Origin: Ceratothoa steindachneri
Taxonomy: Eukaryota > Arthropoda > Malacostraca > Isopoda > Cymothoidae
Assembly (NCBI GenBank): GCA_963969495.1
Contig: OZ018317.1
Location: forward strand, 218,216,651 to 218,280,650
Length of the DNA: 64,000 nt
Direction: 5' to 3'
Shown piece after piece: positions 33,101 through 46,290 of this stretch. Every line of letters begins with the position of its first letter. Position 1 is the first letter of the stretch. The position numbers and the translations under genes were made by a program. The notes beneath the pieces were generated by a model that was not told the DNA's origin, did no database searches, and saw only the letters and a program-made list of their open reading frames with translations.

Positions 33101-36100
33101 CCTACGTGGCAGTGCAAATAACAATGGTTGCATGCTTTTCTTTAAAAAAAGAACAATTTCTAGAATTGAAAAAATAATTAAACATTTATTTTATCCCCCC
33201 ACCCCCAATTACGAAATTGATTTAACCCATATTGGTCAGCATTTTACACTTTTGATCGAATAGTAAAGCTCTTGGGACTGAAACTCACCTCTTACAGGAA
33301 CAGGACTAGAGCGCGAGTTTGGATCCAGCGAAGCAATGCACTGTTTTTTTTCATATTATTTTTGAACTTCTGAATTTTTAATAAGCCTCCAATAATTTAA
33401 ATATTAGTATCATTATTCATATCACATAAACTAAAAAAAAAACAACTAAAACAAATGAAAAATATAAGAATATTAGTTTCAAACTTTTGGCCGCGACTGT
33501 ATATATTTTTATTTTACCCTTTATCGCCCCTTTCCTTCCGCGCCTCTTCTCACATACATTCTTCGTCGACGGCTAATTGCCTAGGCTAGGCGCCAGGCAG
33601 CTCTCCTCCATTCTTAATTCGAGCCGGGATGGAGTGATGGTGGGAGGGAGCCGGTTCACCCTTCCCTCTTGGATTCGGTTGGGTTGGGGGACGGGGTGTT
33701 CATATACCTGCGCCCCCCTTTTCTCCTTCTACTGTCCCCATCCCTTTCTTATTTTAATCTACCCTTTTACGCCGTCACAAGGGGATGTCAAGTGTATCAT
33801 CGGCTACCATGCTGCGGCCGACAACTGGAGGATCGTGTACCTTCCCGGCCCGAGTGCATGCAGGAAGATACGCGAGATTATATCTTCGATACTCTTCCAC
33901 TTCCCTCATCTTCGTGATCAGCCATCCTTGGTCATGTGAGAGGGAAAAAAAAGGCTGAGGAGTTGTGCAGTAATGGGGCTTTTGCCCCTGGTTGGACAAG
34001 ATGCAGTAGCACATAGCGCCCCGTCGCTATAAAGGGCCAAGGGAGCTTAATTGAGCCAATGGGAGGGCGAGCGAAGGGGAGGGGGGGGGGGTAACTGATG
34101 GGGATAAGCCGTGTATTTATTTATTTTGTGAGAGGGCGCGAGGTGAGTATGAGGTGATGCTGCTGTGTACCTATTCGCTTTACGTCGATCGCTTAATTGA
34201 AAATCTGTCCCTTTGATCCCTCATAATTAGAAACTAACTTTCCTCTTAATTCGAACAATAAAAGAGAGGCCACGAGTAGTAAAATTCACGTCACATAATA
34301 TTTAAGAAACTTTAGCAGTTAGTCGAGTGCTTATAGAGAGCAGGCACCGATATTCTCTGCAAGATTACTTCTACGTCGATGAAAACACGCCATTCATTGG
34401 TCCGTAGGATAAATAGTTAACCAATAGGATATCTTCTCTGAAAATATGTTTGGCACCTGTTGGAAATTTTTTTTCACGAGATTCTTTACTGAAGTGATTA
34501 ATATCTGCCCAACTTCAAAACGAAATATGAACAAATCTATGCATTTATTTTTGTTATCTGTACATAAATATAAATTTTATTACTGTATCTTTATAAATAA
34601 TATTTCAAGAGGGGCATTCTGTTGGTCATATAAGTGCTAGTTTGGCCTAATCGATGTAGGCGGCAAGGTTTTTCATCAACCGAGTCTTCGACCGCTCAGT
34701 CTGCTCCCAGTGGTTGATCTGTTTTCGTGTGCGGGAGCGTGCGTTTACTATGTATTTTCATTAGGAGCAAATTTGGAAGGATATTACAAATTTAAGGCTT
34801 CTACTTGTATATTTTTTTTTATCCTTTTGATTTATAACTGCCAAATTTTAGAACTAATTATCTCCCGCTATCTAGTGATTAGCCTTATTAAATGCAATTA
34901 ATAAAAAATACCAATATTAATGACAACATTAAAATAATTCCCCCGAACTTGTGCAGGTCAATTGATTGTGTGATTGAAATTAATTTATTCAAGGTTATCG
35001 TGTTTTCGAAGAAATACCGACTTTGATAAGTGCAATTCGTCTCGCTTCTCCTTCGAGTTCCCCCCCTTGGTACAGGTAAATAGTCAATGAAATACTACTC
35101 CCGGGGTTTACTTTCTCACCTGGAATTTATTTCATAGGTTATATGATCCTAAGTTCCAAGTTATCCACGTTTCATATTTTTATGATGAATTTATGCAGAA
35201 TTTAAGATTGACCTCTTTCTGAGAAATTTAAGACGGGAACATTGCACTCACTGACTGCTAATGTTTCCAAGCCGCTACGCGAGGGTATGTATGGCTGTTC
35301 TGTATATTTTCATGTACTAACTACCCATTTTTTTCGCTGGACGAATTCCCTCTCTCCCATTTTGGCGACTGCTCATAAGCAACCCATTAAAGGCTTATTT
35401 AAGCCTGAAAGGATTCATTTGTATGATTGAGTAAACTTGAAAGAAATCCCTTATTCCATCTCAATGATAACTTCAATATATCTTCCAAGCTTGAATTTGG
35501 ATAGTGAATTACGTTGATGAGAAGAATTATTCCTCAGTGGATGAAAGCTCCTTTTGTGCTGATTTGGGGGTGCAAGAGAAGTAAGGGGATATGATGAGGG
35601 AGGGAGCAACGTCATAGAAAACCTGAGATAATTCTCTTGATGGCGAATAAGGGTTCAAAACCCGTTGGCCAAGGGCCCATAGGGGACAGTGAATACCCAT
35701 ATCAAGGGGTTCAGTCCATTTACCTTGGATAATTGGCAATATATATTCTTTATTAGCGGGACCATTTCTTAATTTCGTTTAGTAAAAAAAAATCAGCGTT
35801 AATGGGGGGTGGGTGGGTGGGAGGGGAGCACGGTACCGATTAGCGAACAAGCAGAAAAAAAGTACAAATGCTTTGGAGGAAGTAGGTAGCATAGAGAAAG
35901 AGCCCCATGCTACAATGAGGAAGAGGGGAGGGGGGAGGGGAACCAATCGGCTGGAAGCATAAGAAGACTGACGAGCTCATGTGGTGCTCTGGCTCATCGC
36001 GTGGCACTGGCCACTTAACGTTTTTGTACCCCTGGCGTTCTGCTGCATCTTTTGGCACTCACTTAACAGTCTCTCCTGTTGCTCTGACACTGACACGACT

Positions 36101-37551
36101 ACTCGCTTACATCCTGGCACTGTGGCTCGGGGACTGATATATATTGTGGCACTGGCACAGGAATAAGAAACTGAAATGAGTTCAACTGCTACAGGAAATA
36201 GCAACGAGGCTGCGCCCGGAGAGAGCTTGTAGGATAGATTTGTAAAGAAGTGGTTCAGTTAGAGATGGTTAAAATGCGCGAAGGACGTATAGCTGCATAT
36301 CGTACTGCAGGCATTGATGCCAGGAGGGCACGCAACCCTCCAAATATCAGCCGCCCCTTGGGCTTGCATAAAAGAATAAGTAAGGAATGGGGCGAACCAG
36401 CCTCTCTCCCCCGGGCCCCGACGAATGGACGAAAGCTTGTCGGCGACTACCCTGCGAAGTCATCCTCCGCTGCCGGCTAAGCAAATGGCGAGAAGAGGCT
36501 TGTAAAAAGTGGCACAAAAGAAATAAAATGGAGATGTTTAGAAGAAATAAAACCCAGGTAGTCTCAATCTATTCCGAGATTGTCGGGGGGTACTGGGCAG
36601 GGAGGGCATGCCACTCCTCCAGTGTAAGAAGCATAATTTTACCCTCTTAGTTTCCCCCCTTGCCCTCGTTCGTCTGTCTCATTTCTCCTCCCTGCTGCCT
36701 CTCTTTTTTTAAGGACATAAGAAAGTGATACTTGTGGCGATGGCGGGAAGCATTTAACCGCACTCCCCTTGGGGATGGGAGTAAGCTGGAGCGCCCCCTT
36801 CTCCTTGCCGGTAGTGAGCTTTGGGGCGCAACGAAAGTCTCCTACGCAGTCGGAGGACGAGGACAGCGTGGTCTTCAAAATAATCCTCCTTCATTTACCT
36901 CCTAAATCTTTCCCCCTCACATTTATAATCGATTTTACAATCTATTAAGAAGTATTAATATTGTGCGTGTTAAAAGTAACTCGATTCAACCTCTCATTGA
37001 GCGGAAAAGTGAGTTTATATTTATTATTTTGTCGCCGTGGATGCAAACACTCACGCCAGGCATTTAGTGACCCCGAGGTCTGGTGAGGGTGCTTTGGTGG
37101 CTCATTATTGCCTCCTGTTCTTTATTCTCATCTCCAATGACTTCGTTGTGAATGACAAGTCGATCCACGAGATCCGCGTACCCTCTAGGTTTCCTCCTAT
37201 GCACCTTCCTTAACTTTCCACGTCCACAACCATTTTTTTTTTTACTAAACTTAATTCTAGCGGAAATACTTTGGTTAGTTATTATTTTTTCATTATATTT
37301 TCTTTTTTCTGCTCATTTTCCTTTTCACCATAGATTGAACCATGGCGTCTCTTCTCTGGCTCTCTTCAGCCCCTATTGGGTTCTGGATTGCCCGAACGGG
37401 GCCGTCTCCTCTTCTAATCTGTTCATTACTATCCTTATTCCGTATATACCCTTTATCGCTATTTCCATTTCCACTCTCATTTTAGTATGAAGGGGACAAT
37501 TTATTAAGCGAATTTTATAGCTCAACGCATTTTATAATGATCGATATTGAC

Positions 37552-37554
<3 letters not shown>
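33101..37554. other. No recognisable gene; G-rich tracts
   Basis: 4.4 kb without a supportable gene. Frames at 33577-33939, 36250-36480 and 37152-37490 have no known motif. Contents: C-run near 33,195; G12 run at about 34,081-34,092; a tRNA-T-arm-like word (GGGTTCAAAACCC) at about 35,651; G-rich tracts at 35,804-35,826 and 35,925-35,941. It could be host intergenic sequence or transposons too old to read. Confidence 0.5.
35804..35826 (+). other. Strong G-quadruplex motif
   Basis: Five G-runs of 3 to 6 separated by single bases (T, T, T, A). This meets the strictest G-quadruplex pattern with one-nucleotide loops. Confidence 0.75.

Positions 37555-37620
<66 letters not shown>
37555..37620. repeat. 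(TA)n microsatellite
   Basis: About 33 uninterrupted TA units. Confidence 0.95.
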
Positions 37621-37621
<1 letters not shown>

Positions 37622-38134
37622 TAATGTAGCAATATAATATTCAATAATTATCCGGAAAGTCGCAAAATGCAATACGGGTAAGTTGTTCAAGTTCTCATAG
37701 ATGGCGTATTAACGAAAATTAAATACAAGGAGGCCCTCGTGCACCCGAGGGGCCGGGGAGGACGGGATAAAGCGAGGCCCCTCTCCAACCCCCTTTACTA
37801 TCTTCTGAGCTGCCCTCAGACAGCTCCATTTCTAAAAGGGAGGCGCTATCCACGTGTTCTTTCTCAAGGACCCTCCCAGGGCTCGCATAGCGGACAGGAT
37901 TTTCCCCTCTATGACTAAAGCAAAGGCGTTTTTCCCCTTACCCTTTTCGTTAAAGTCGTCTCCGGACAACACTCTATCTTTACCGGCGGCAGATCTCACT
38001 TTTCTTTCCCAGGGGTCCGCAAGGAAGAAAAAGAGAGTCAGAGGTAGCCCCGCCAGGAATCGCGCTCCCAATCGGCGCAATTTAACCGGGTAAACCGGCT
38101 TAGGGCAACAAGCGAGGGCAGAGTCCTCTGGAAC
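37621..38134. other. Spacer with overlapping short frames
   Basis: Frames of about 80 codons are open on both strands (37854-38093 on +, 38080-37832 on -). Neither carries a motif I know. The + frame has a basic KKKRV stretch near its end and might be a gag N-terminus; unresolved. Confidence 0.35.
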
Positions 38135-38139
38135 TTGCC

Positions 38140-40410
38140 CTACACTTTTCTAAGCCCTATGGTAATGAGCTTGCCGGTATGCCTGACCTTCACTTCTCCC
38201 CGATGGTTAAATACAAGGCCAAGGACATGGTGCAATTCAACCACTTCCAGGCCTACCCCATTAAGAAACCTGTCTGGGTCTGGATGGAGCCTTGAATGGC
38301 GGCAAAAGTGCACCACCTTAGTCTTGGCCAAGGAAAACCGAAACCTGTGCGCTTCGGCATAGCGAGAGACGCGGTTCAATGCCTGTTGCAGTCAGCGCTC
38401 CAGAGTTGGCATCTGGGCCGCGCCAAAAGAGATCGAAAGGTCGTCCACCTAGAGCGTTGCCAAAACATCTTCTTGCATCACCGAGGTGATGTCGTTGATG
38501 CTCAGGGCAAAGAGTGTGACACTGAGGACACTTGCCTGCGGACCGCCCTCTCCCTGCTCTATTGGGCCAGAGAGGGCTTCCCCCACCCGTACGCGGAATC
38601 GAAGATCTCGCAAAAATTCAGATATAAACATTGGGAGGCGTCCTCTCGCCCCCATCGGGTGGAGAGTTTCTATGATACCGTATCGCCATGTGGTATCATA
38701 CGCCTTCTCCAGATCGAAAAACACCGTGGCGTAGTGCTGTCTACGAAGGAAGGCCTCGCAGACGGCATTTTCCAGTCGGAGCAGAGCATCTGGCGTGGAG
38801 TGGGACTTGCGAAAGCCGCACTGTGCAGAAGACAGATGGCCTCCGCTGTCCAGAAAAAAAGGCTAATCTAACATTTCCCAATTTCTCCATCAACTTGCAC
38901 ACGCAAGAGAGGTTGGGCGGAAACCGGCCAGAGTAGAGTGATCTCTCCCCGGTTTTTGAAACGACAGCACATTCGCGATTCGCCAGAAATCTGGGAGGAG
39001 CCCCTTCACCCATATCTTGTTGAATAAATATAAGAGAAAGGCCATGCCTCGCTCACCCAGGTGTCGAAGCGTGGCGTATGGGACATCGTCTGGACCGTGG
39101 GCAGTGTCCGCGCACGAAGCAAGAACGGAACGCAACTCACTCACAGTAAACCTGTCGTTGAAGGGTTCTCCGCCTCTGGAGGTAAAGGCCAGCCGGCGGC
39201 CTTCCGCGACATCACGACGTGCATTGAATGCTGGCGGAGCAGCATCCATGCTAGAGAATGCGGAAAAAACGGTCGCGAAAGATTCCGCCACGGCCGCGGG
39301 GTCCGAGATTGCGGTCCAATTCTCCTGGAGAACGGGAGGGGGGACCTGCGAGAACTTGGCCCGAATCTTTTTGACTCGCTTACACACCTCTGCCAGAAGG
39401 GTTTTCCCGTTAAGTGGTGACATTTATGTCCGCCAAGTAGGACGGCGGGCGTGCTTCGAAATATACCGGAACCTAGCCCTAGCCCGACGAAATTCACCAC
39501 CAGTTTAATCGTTTGGGCGGAGCTTATACCGCATGTAGGCATAACGCTTCTGTTTAAGGGCCGTCTCACACTCGACCTACCACCTCGGGAGTGATCGGCG
39601 TGCAAAACGGCCAGACGTTATGGGAATAGTAGTCAGGCCCGCGGCGATGAGGTTGCCGGGAAAGAACTCAATGGCCTCATCTACCGACCTAAACTCCTCG
39701 ACTGAGATAGAGAATTCAGTCATTTCCTGAAAGGCAGGCCACCGCTCTCAGGCGGCAGTTGCCCTGAAAATGATATTTGAATGGGAAAGTGATCACTACC
39801 ATGGAGGTCATCGACCACCCCCCCAATCAAAATCAGGCTGTGCATCCGAAGAGCACAAAGATTGATCAAGGCAAGAAAATGAAGTGGTTCTTGGGCAGTG
39901 ATGCGTAAACTCATCCACATTTAGGACACCTATCTCAAACTCTTCGATCAGATCGGCAAGGACTTGCCCCCTGAGATTTATTGAGTAATATCCCCAGAGA
40001 GGTTGTCTGCCGTTCAGATCTCCAAGCAAGAGAAAGGGCCTCGGCAACCGTGCCACGACGCGGCGGAAGTCTCCTGCGTCGAAGTCAGCTGACGGTGGAA
40101 TGTACGCAGAAATGTTAGTATACCTCCTATCCAGGTGCAGCTGCACAGCCACTGCCTGAAAGGAGGTATCCAAAGTGAAAATAAGAACTGAGAAATCATG
40201 CTGGGCGTAAATCGCGCATCCCCAGCCCGGCCCTCATTTCGTGGTGGTGTGGTCGCAAGACCCTTATACCCCGGGAGGGCGGGCAGGGGGCACGCGCCAA
40301 GCATGGTCTGCAGAAAAATGGCTAACGGGGAACGGGACGAGACGAGCCTCCGCAGCTCCTCTCAGTTGCCCCGGATTCCGCGGCAATTCCATTGAAGGAA
40401 TAAGCACTGC
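38140..40410 (-). pseudogene. I-like LINE copy 2, ORF2 (endonuclease-RT) without RNase H
   Basis: The endonuclease starts near 40,400 (LQWNCRGIRG in a frame next to the 40568-40362 one), has GDLNGRQPLWG at about 40,025, FSCLDQSLC (39,870) and SDHFP (39,800). RT: GPDDVPYATL (39,100), FFDLEKAYDTTWRYGI (38,720), GPQASVLSVTLF (38,560). The palm reads L-stop-VDD: a TAG replaces the Tyr before two intact Asp residues at about 38,440. The remaining 38379-38140 is post-palm. There are several frameshifts in the endonuclease part. Confidence 0.78.
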
Positions 40411-40414
40411 AGTT

Positions 40415-42440
40415 CTAGCGTGGAGGAGAAGCGAGGCCCCTCTTCGAAAAGAAAACCAGGAATGGCCGTATGCTTTCCGGAGGTATAACTCCTGGCGATG
40501 TTGGCCGGACAATGCGCTGAAGGCGCTGTCGCCTTCGAGGACTTATTGGAGAAGGTTGGGCTCGCCATGCGAGTCTTTTCCTCCCTCCACCTCGAAACCT
40601 TAGGCGGGCGTTGCGGCTACGGAGGCAGGGTCCCTCTTTTCGAGGATCCACCGTCTCCGAGCTACTCAGCCCACCACTAGGCGTTGGTGAATGAGCCGAA
40701 GCTCCTTTGTTGCTGTCCTCCTTTCGGGGGACAGCTTTAGGAAGCCCGGAAGATGGCCTGGCGACCAACTTCAGTTGTGTTGCCTCCTGTGAGTCTAACG
40801 ACTCGGTGGTAGCGCGTGGCCGTTTCAACTTACGGGGAACGGTCATGCGGGGGGAAGGGGAGGGGGGAGCCCTGGTTTTAGCCGGGGCTGGTTGTGAACC
40901 CCATTGTGCCGTGAGCTTTACCAGGGGGGCGCCCGGTTTGAGTAGAACTCGCAGAACGGCTCCGAATGGGCCTGGAAACAACCGTGCTCGTTGGCCTGGA
41001 TGGACCAGTAGCAGAGGATGTCTTTCTAACCATTGAAGCATAAGACGTCCCAGGAAGTGCCGGGCGCGCCTGGACCAATTCCTTAGCCTCTCGGAATGAG
41101 AGTCTAGCCTTGGCCTGAACGGCCAGGATTTCTTTCTCAAGGAGATATGCACCACATTGCTTCGAAGAAGCGGGGTGCGGCTCTCCGCAATTGACACACT
41201 TGGCCACACAAGATTTGCAATTTACACATACTTCGGCTGACCCCGACTTTCCTCGTCTACATGAGCGATTCGTATGGCCGAAACGGTGACAGTAATAGCA
41301 CCCCCGCGGCAGTGGCACGAATGCCTTCACGCGGTAGCGGTACCAACCGGCACGCACCGACTCAGGGAGCTTGTCACAGTCGAACGTGACGAAGGGTGTA
41401 GGTGTGTGTCTCGAGGCCCCTCCCTGTTTTCTCATCACACGTTCGACCTTGACCGCCCCATGGTCGGCCAGCTCTAAGGTGATGTCCTCTATGTAGTAGT
41501 CAACGAGTTCCCTCGCATAAACTATTCCTTTCACAAAGTTCATGGTAGATTGCGGCGTCACACTCACAGGCGTGCCATCAAGTGTCCGAAGAGCACTTAT
41601 CTTGGCCGCCTCGGAGGGATTCGCCGCATTCGCCAGAATGCTCCCTTCCGTGAAACGGCTCACCTTAAGCTCTCTACCAATTACCCTAGCTAATACTCTC
41701 CTCTGATGGATCATGTTGCCCTTGGCCAACATTCTGCTATCAGTGGAGTGAATAACGAGGAAGCGTTTAAAGCAAGCAGGCTCGAAAACGCCAGGTAACC
41801 TCTGAATGAGGGGCCCCGTTTCATCGAGGCTCCGCCCTACGTACTTTTCGTCTTGTCTGGGACTCTGCACCCGGGCGTTCAGAGGGGCGGATGTGCCGAT
41901 CTTGGCTTGGTCGCTTACCGAAGTGGCAGCAGACCCATCTGTCCTCACAGCCCTCGCGGATGGAGAGGAGCCCCGTGTCTTCCTATTTTTTTCTTTTTAG
42001 GAGAGGAGGGCGGGGAATGAACTCGTTTCCCCCCCCCTGGGTAGGGGCAGTCGCAGGGGCACCAGTCGGAGGAGATTCCTTCCCTCATTGTACTGCCTTG
42101 GAAACCCAGGCCGTTTGAGGAGGACCTTTCATAGGGGCGGATTCGGGCTCGGTGCTTGGCGCCTATCACAGATTCGCTTCCATGGAAGGCCTTACCTTCT
42201 GATGCTGGTTTGCCTCAATAACTATGTCTATCTCAGGGGGTTCATACAGTTGGCCTTAATCCCTCAGGACATCGCAGGTCCCGTTGGCAGCGTTGTCACA
42301 AGTCACGTGTGGGGAGGCACAGGCTTTGACCCCGGCAAGGTTCAATATTCTTGCCAGCAGGTCTTTTGAGGGAAGCGACTGAAGGGGCCTGTCCTTCCTC
42401 TCCTCCCTAAGGGGGTTTGCTCTACCGAGCCTCTTCAATG
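40415..42440 (-). pseudogene. I-like LINE copy 2, ORF1 (gag-like), lightly broken
   Basis: One frame is open from about 41,996 to 40,878 (over 370 codons), with an RNA-binding region and knuckles at 41,290-41,150: CYYCHRFGHTNRSC (a full CX2CX4HX4C), then CVNC, CVAKCVNC...H....C. The true N-terminus lies upstream in another frame (42169-41997, SPPSSPKKKK), with the shift in a T-run of 41,986-41,996. A second shift near 40,985 moves the Ser/Pro-rich C-terminus to the frame ending at 40,415. A start near 42,438 is possible. Two single shifts are the main damage, so a sibling copy elsewhere may be intact. Confidence 0.75.
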
Positions 42441-43599
42441 GGGAGCGGTTGGCTATGGGCTGCCCTCTGGATTTCTTGGCAGTCCCCTTGGACAGAAAAA
42501 GGGGGACTGCCGCTGGAAAGAGGGAGGTGCCCGAAAGCTTTTTTACAAAGAAGGGGATGGGGGGAGTCCCCTACACCCGTAGGCGAAGGAGAGTAGTAAA
42601 CTTCCTCTCCGGTTAGAGAAATTTGGAGGGTCCCCTGCGCAAGCACAGGGGGGACCTCCATTTTATTTGTGGAGCTGCCCGAGGGTGGCTCCGATGATGG
42701 ACAGGGAAAATTGGGTGGTGGCAATTTGTTTTTTCATCATTGGGCATGGTGACACTACATTTCCCACGGGATGCATACGTTCATCACCCCTCGCAGTAGC
42801 TCGCCCCGCAAGGGGTGCGTACAGGCCTGGCAGAGCCAGGTGCCTCCATTCAGGACCACCCCTCGGGCCTAGTGGCCTGACATTCCCTGGCATGGCGGCT
42901 CCACCTTGGAGAAGGCGTAAAAAAAAATAGATTGTGAAGTGAGAAAGAAAGAGGATGTTAGGAAGTTATGCTGGGGATGAAGCAGGTTGTTAAAAACCCA
43001 CCATCCCGAACCGGAGCTCAGGGTTTAGGGAACTTCGTCCCCTCGCCCCTCAGCCCCGATCCTCAGGTTGGCTGTGAAATTAGAGGCTGACCAGAGAAAG
43101 TTGTGGGAGAGTTTGAAGGAAAAGCGACGAAGTAAGGGAGAAATATAGGCTGTCTGAAAGAAGGAGAAGAGGCGAAGCTGGGGTCGGACGGAGTGGTGAG
43201 TCCCGTCAGCACGGCGCCAGGATGGCAAATCGCCGCGCCCCTTACGGGGCGAGGGTGGTGCAGTGGAGAAAAGACCTCATCCTTCTAATGCCACCTCTAA
43301 GAAAGCCAAATCCTTTCTGATCTCAGAGAAGGATAAGACAAGCTGTCCGACCCTGCCTCGTGGTCCTGTCCTAAGGTGGTACATTCCCCACCCTCATATC
43401 TCCCAAAGAGGAAAAATAAGAAAATAATAAGGATAATTCTTCTTATCTAGGGGAAGTTCAGGCGGCGGCCCCCCCCTCCCCTCCGATTTACCGAGAGACA
43501 AGACCAAGAATAGCACATCCAGGATCGGAGTACCCTTGGGTGGTGAAGTTAAGTCTCATAAGACCATGTCCAAAAGTAAGATACGTGGAGTCTCGGTGA

Positions 43600-44400
43600 C
43601 GTGTACGCCTCACAAAAAGAGGTTATTGTCGTTTTCAAACCCGCCCACTTCAAACACTTCCTCGTTATTGGTCAAGTGATAGATTATAATATCCAAAGAA
43701 CTTGTTCCATCAGCGTCACGCTCTAAATAGGCTCTTGGTAGGGAACCGAAGCTCACCCGTTTCTCGGACAAGATCCTTCTAATGAATGCGAATGATTTTG
43801 CCAGGGGGGCTATTATAAGTGCCCTTAGGACACTTGATAGCTTGCCGGTGTAAGTAACACATTGAGCTTGCTGATCAAGGAGGGGCAAGGTTGAGTGTGT
43901 GATGAGGAGACAGGGAGACGCATCGAGACCCACTCCTACACTCTTCGTCTCGTTTGCCCATAACAGGCTCCAAAGTATGCGTGCCTATGCCGCGGATGTG
44001 TTACTACTGCCAACACTTCGGCCATACAAATCGCTTCTGCAGACGCCTGCCAAATCGGGTAAACCCGAAATCGGTGCTAACTGCTGTAAGGTTAAGTGTG
44101 TGAATTGCGGCGAGCCACACCCAGCTTCTTCTAAACAATGTATCGTGGTTGTTCATGTTATGGATCAAATTTATTTATGATTGACCAAGGAAATGGTCCT
44201 GTCGCGCCATGTGCCACCTGGGATTCCTTACGCCTCTCAGGTGAACAACACTCTTCACTTGGCTCATCAAGTCCTACGAACACGGGTACCACCGCACCTA
44301 TTCGGAACTATTCTATGGGCTCTATCTCCCCTCCCCCTCATCAGGCTGCCACCCTGGAAGAACTATCGGTTACACGGGTACACGCCTCGCTCCAACTATA
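43600..44400 (+). pseudogene. I-like LINE copy 3, ORF1 fragment on +
   Basis: Opposite orientation to copies 1 and 2. 43,620-43,650 reads FKPAHFKHFLVI, matching the copy 2 ORF1 near 41,770. 43899-44180 contains MRRQGDASRPTPT and VKCVNCGEPHPASSKQC (44,095-44,145), matching copy 2 at 41,420 and 41,165. A GIPYASQV block (44,222) corresponds to its GTSYASMV. Stops are frequent. Nothing of ORF2 follows. Confidence 0.7.
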
Positions 44401-46290
44401 GTCAGGGTTATAGCTTCTCTCATCCTTCTCTCCTAACTCTCTCCTCATCTCTCCTCCCTTTCTCTCCCTTTCCCCATCTATCGCCCACTGTAGTCTCATC
44501 TTTTCCATACACCTACGTTCTCTTCCTTCAACTCGCCTTATGATCCATCCTCGCACTTTTACCTCGTAGATTGCTACAATTGTTTTCGACTTTAATTTTA
44601 TCTTATCAAATCTATTCCTGTAAGTTCTTGTAAGCCTATCCTTCTTTATCTGCCTGTTTACTCTAGTCCTCATATTCGTGTGCGGGTGAAAGAGGACATT
44701 GCGAGGTCACTATCACAAGGTGCGGAATGTGGGCATCTAAAGTAAAAATGCGAGGAAAGTAAATAGCTCCAGTGGATTTCTTGGAACATTTCGTACCTTC
44801 GTGGAGATGGCCGCTTCCCTTGTGGGATCAACTTAGTAGTGTGAGGAAGTGTAAATGAGAAAAAAGTTTTCACAAACAAACTCTTTGGTTAATCATCAAA
44901 GGATTCTACAATTTTCTACAAGCAGAAAAGGCGAAGGTTTGGAAGTGTCGTGCCTCCTTCTGCTCCCTAGCGCCACCCCTACTAGAATCTTCTTAACCTA
45001 ACCACGAACCTCTTTTTAAACACCGAGTGTGGTGATTACTCCCGTTAGTTTAACGTTATTCTTTATAGAAGAGGCATGGTGCAGGTAGTATCCCAGTTTG
45101 GTTTTGTCCAGATTTGGCACTTGAGATCGGCCGGTCGCGTGGTTGTCTGATCGAATGGGCGAGAATTAGACTTGTTTGAAGACCCTCCTGCCAAGGTGAT
45201 AAACAAGAGAGGGTGGCGGAGTTGGTTAGTGGTAAAGCACTCGTGTTGATTTTTAGTTATTGAGTTGAAAAGGAAGCTTGTACAACCCAACGAGGACATG
45301 ATTAATCGGCCTAGAAACAAAAAATGGGATAACAAACAGAAATAAAAAAAAAGTAAGAGAATAAGGAATAAATGTCAATCTTGAATGCTGCGCTATTATG
45401 GCTCATGCGAAGGCCCGTCCCAAGAACCTGTAAGCTCATAGAAACTCATGAACCTACAAGGAAGAATTTTAACCCATTTGCGAGATAGACTAGTAAGGCT
45501 CAAGTATCCAATGTAAAACCCCGCCTGCGGGATCATGTCTTAAAAATGTGCTCCTTGAAGCAACACTTTCACACACATTATTAAAGAATGGATTTTAATG
45601 CTAATCAAAGGGGAGTTTGTCAACCACCAGTAATGATGAAACAATGCTGCTGTCGTGTCTCTCTATTGGGAGCGATCTCGTCGAACTTCGTCTTAGACGA
45701 GCATTAATCCAGAAAGCATCTCCATTGGTTCTCTTAGCTTCATTACGGAGAAGGAACTAGGATTCAACAAACTCTGGAAGGTGGAAGTATAAGCGCTCAC
45801 AACCTGAGGATAATAAAGACATTTTTATACAAAAAATAATGACTAGGGAAGATAGGATCGAGTGAGACCGTCCACTTCAAAGTAGATAAAGATAATCGCT
45901 ATAATATGATGCGAATTTTATTGCTTATAAAAAAATCAAAGAATCATTACATATTAATATTAACCAATTGTTTTGAGCAAACTGAAAAAAAGAGAACGCT
46001 GGATAAAGAAGGTAAGCTAAATGACATTAATCTTTAAAAGCGGCACTGAATCTGCCAATTCTTCAAAAAATGTTTATCCATAATTATCGATCGTGGACTT
46101 AGCTTACTCGGACGTTTTGTAAATCTATAAAAAAACACATTATCTCAATAGATTTTTATAGCACCCATCTGGCGACTACCACCAAGGGCATAAGTCGGCG
46201 AATTTTGTTACCCTAAGATTACGTCTATTTTACTACCCCCCTTTCCCCTCTAATTATAAAGAAAACAAAAACGCAAAAATAACAAACATA
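44401..46290. other. No recognisable gene; possible tRNA-like SINE head
   Basis: No protein motif found in any frame. At 45,213-45,245 a TGGTTAGTGGTAAAGC word looks like a tRNA D-arm/A box, but no B box follows at the expected distance. Confidence 0.4.

Larger units (their letters stand above)
38135..43260 (-). mobile_element. I-like LINE, copy 2 (best ORF1)
   Basis: On -: 5' UTR or leader to about 43,260, ORF1 (42,440-40,415), ORF2 endonuclease and RT (40,410-38,140). The 3' part, including RNase H, is missing; the copy stops at about 38,135. The leader shares CACAGGGGGGA-type words with copy 1 near 32,790. Same family as 28.0-33.1 kb. Confidence 0.75.

Noticed and set aside
33577..33939. 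120-codon + frame as a possible host gene
   Set aside because: Composition is irregular, there is no motif, no splice context and a G/C-rich low-complexity surrounding.
35651..35664. GGGTTCAAAACCC as a tRNA T-arm or SINE B box
   Set aside because: No A box, anticodon arm or acceptor stem at the right distance; treated as a chance match.
43501..43590. 5S rRNA-like GAAGTTAAG word
   Set aside because: Only nine bases agree; no 5S box A/C arrangement.
45213..45245. tRNA-derived SINE head
   Set aside because: Only the A-box half is present; without a B box and a second copy I do not call it a SINE.
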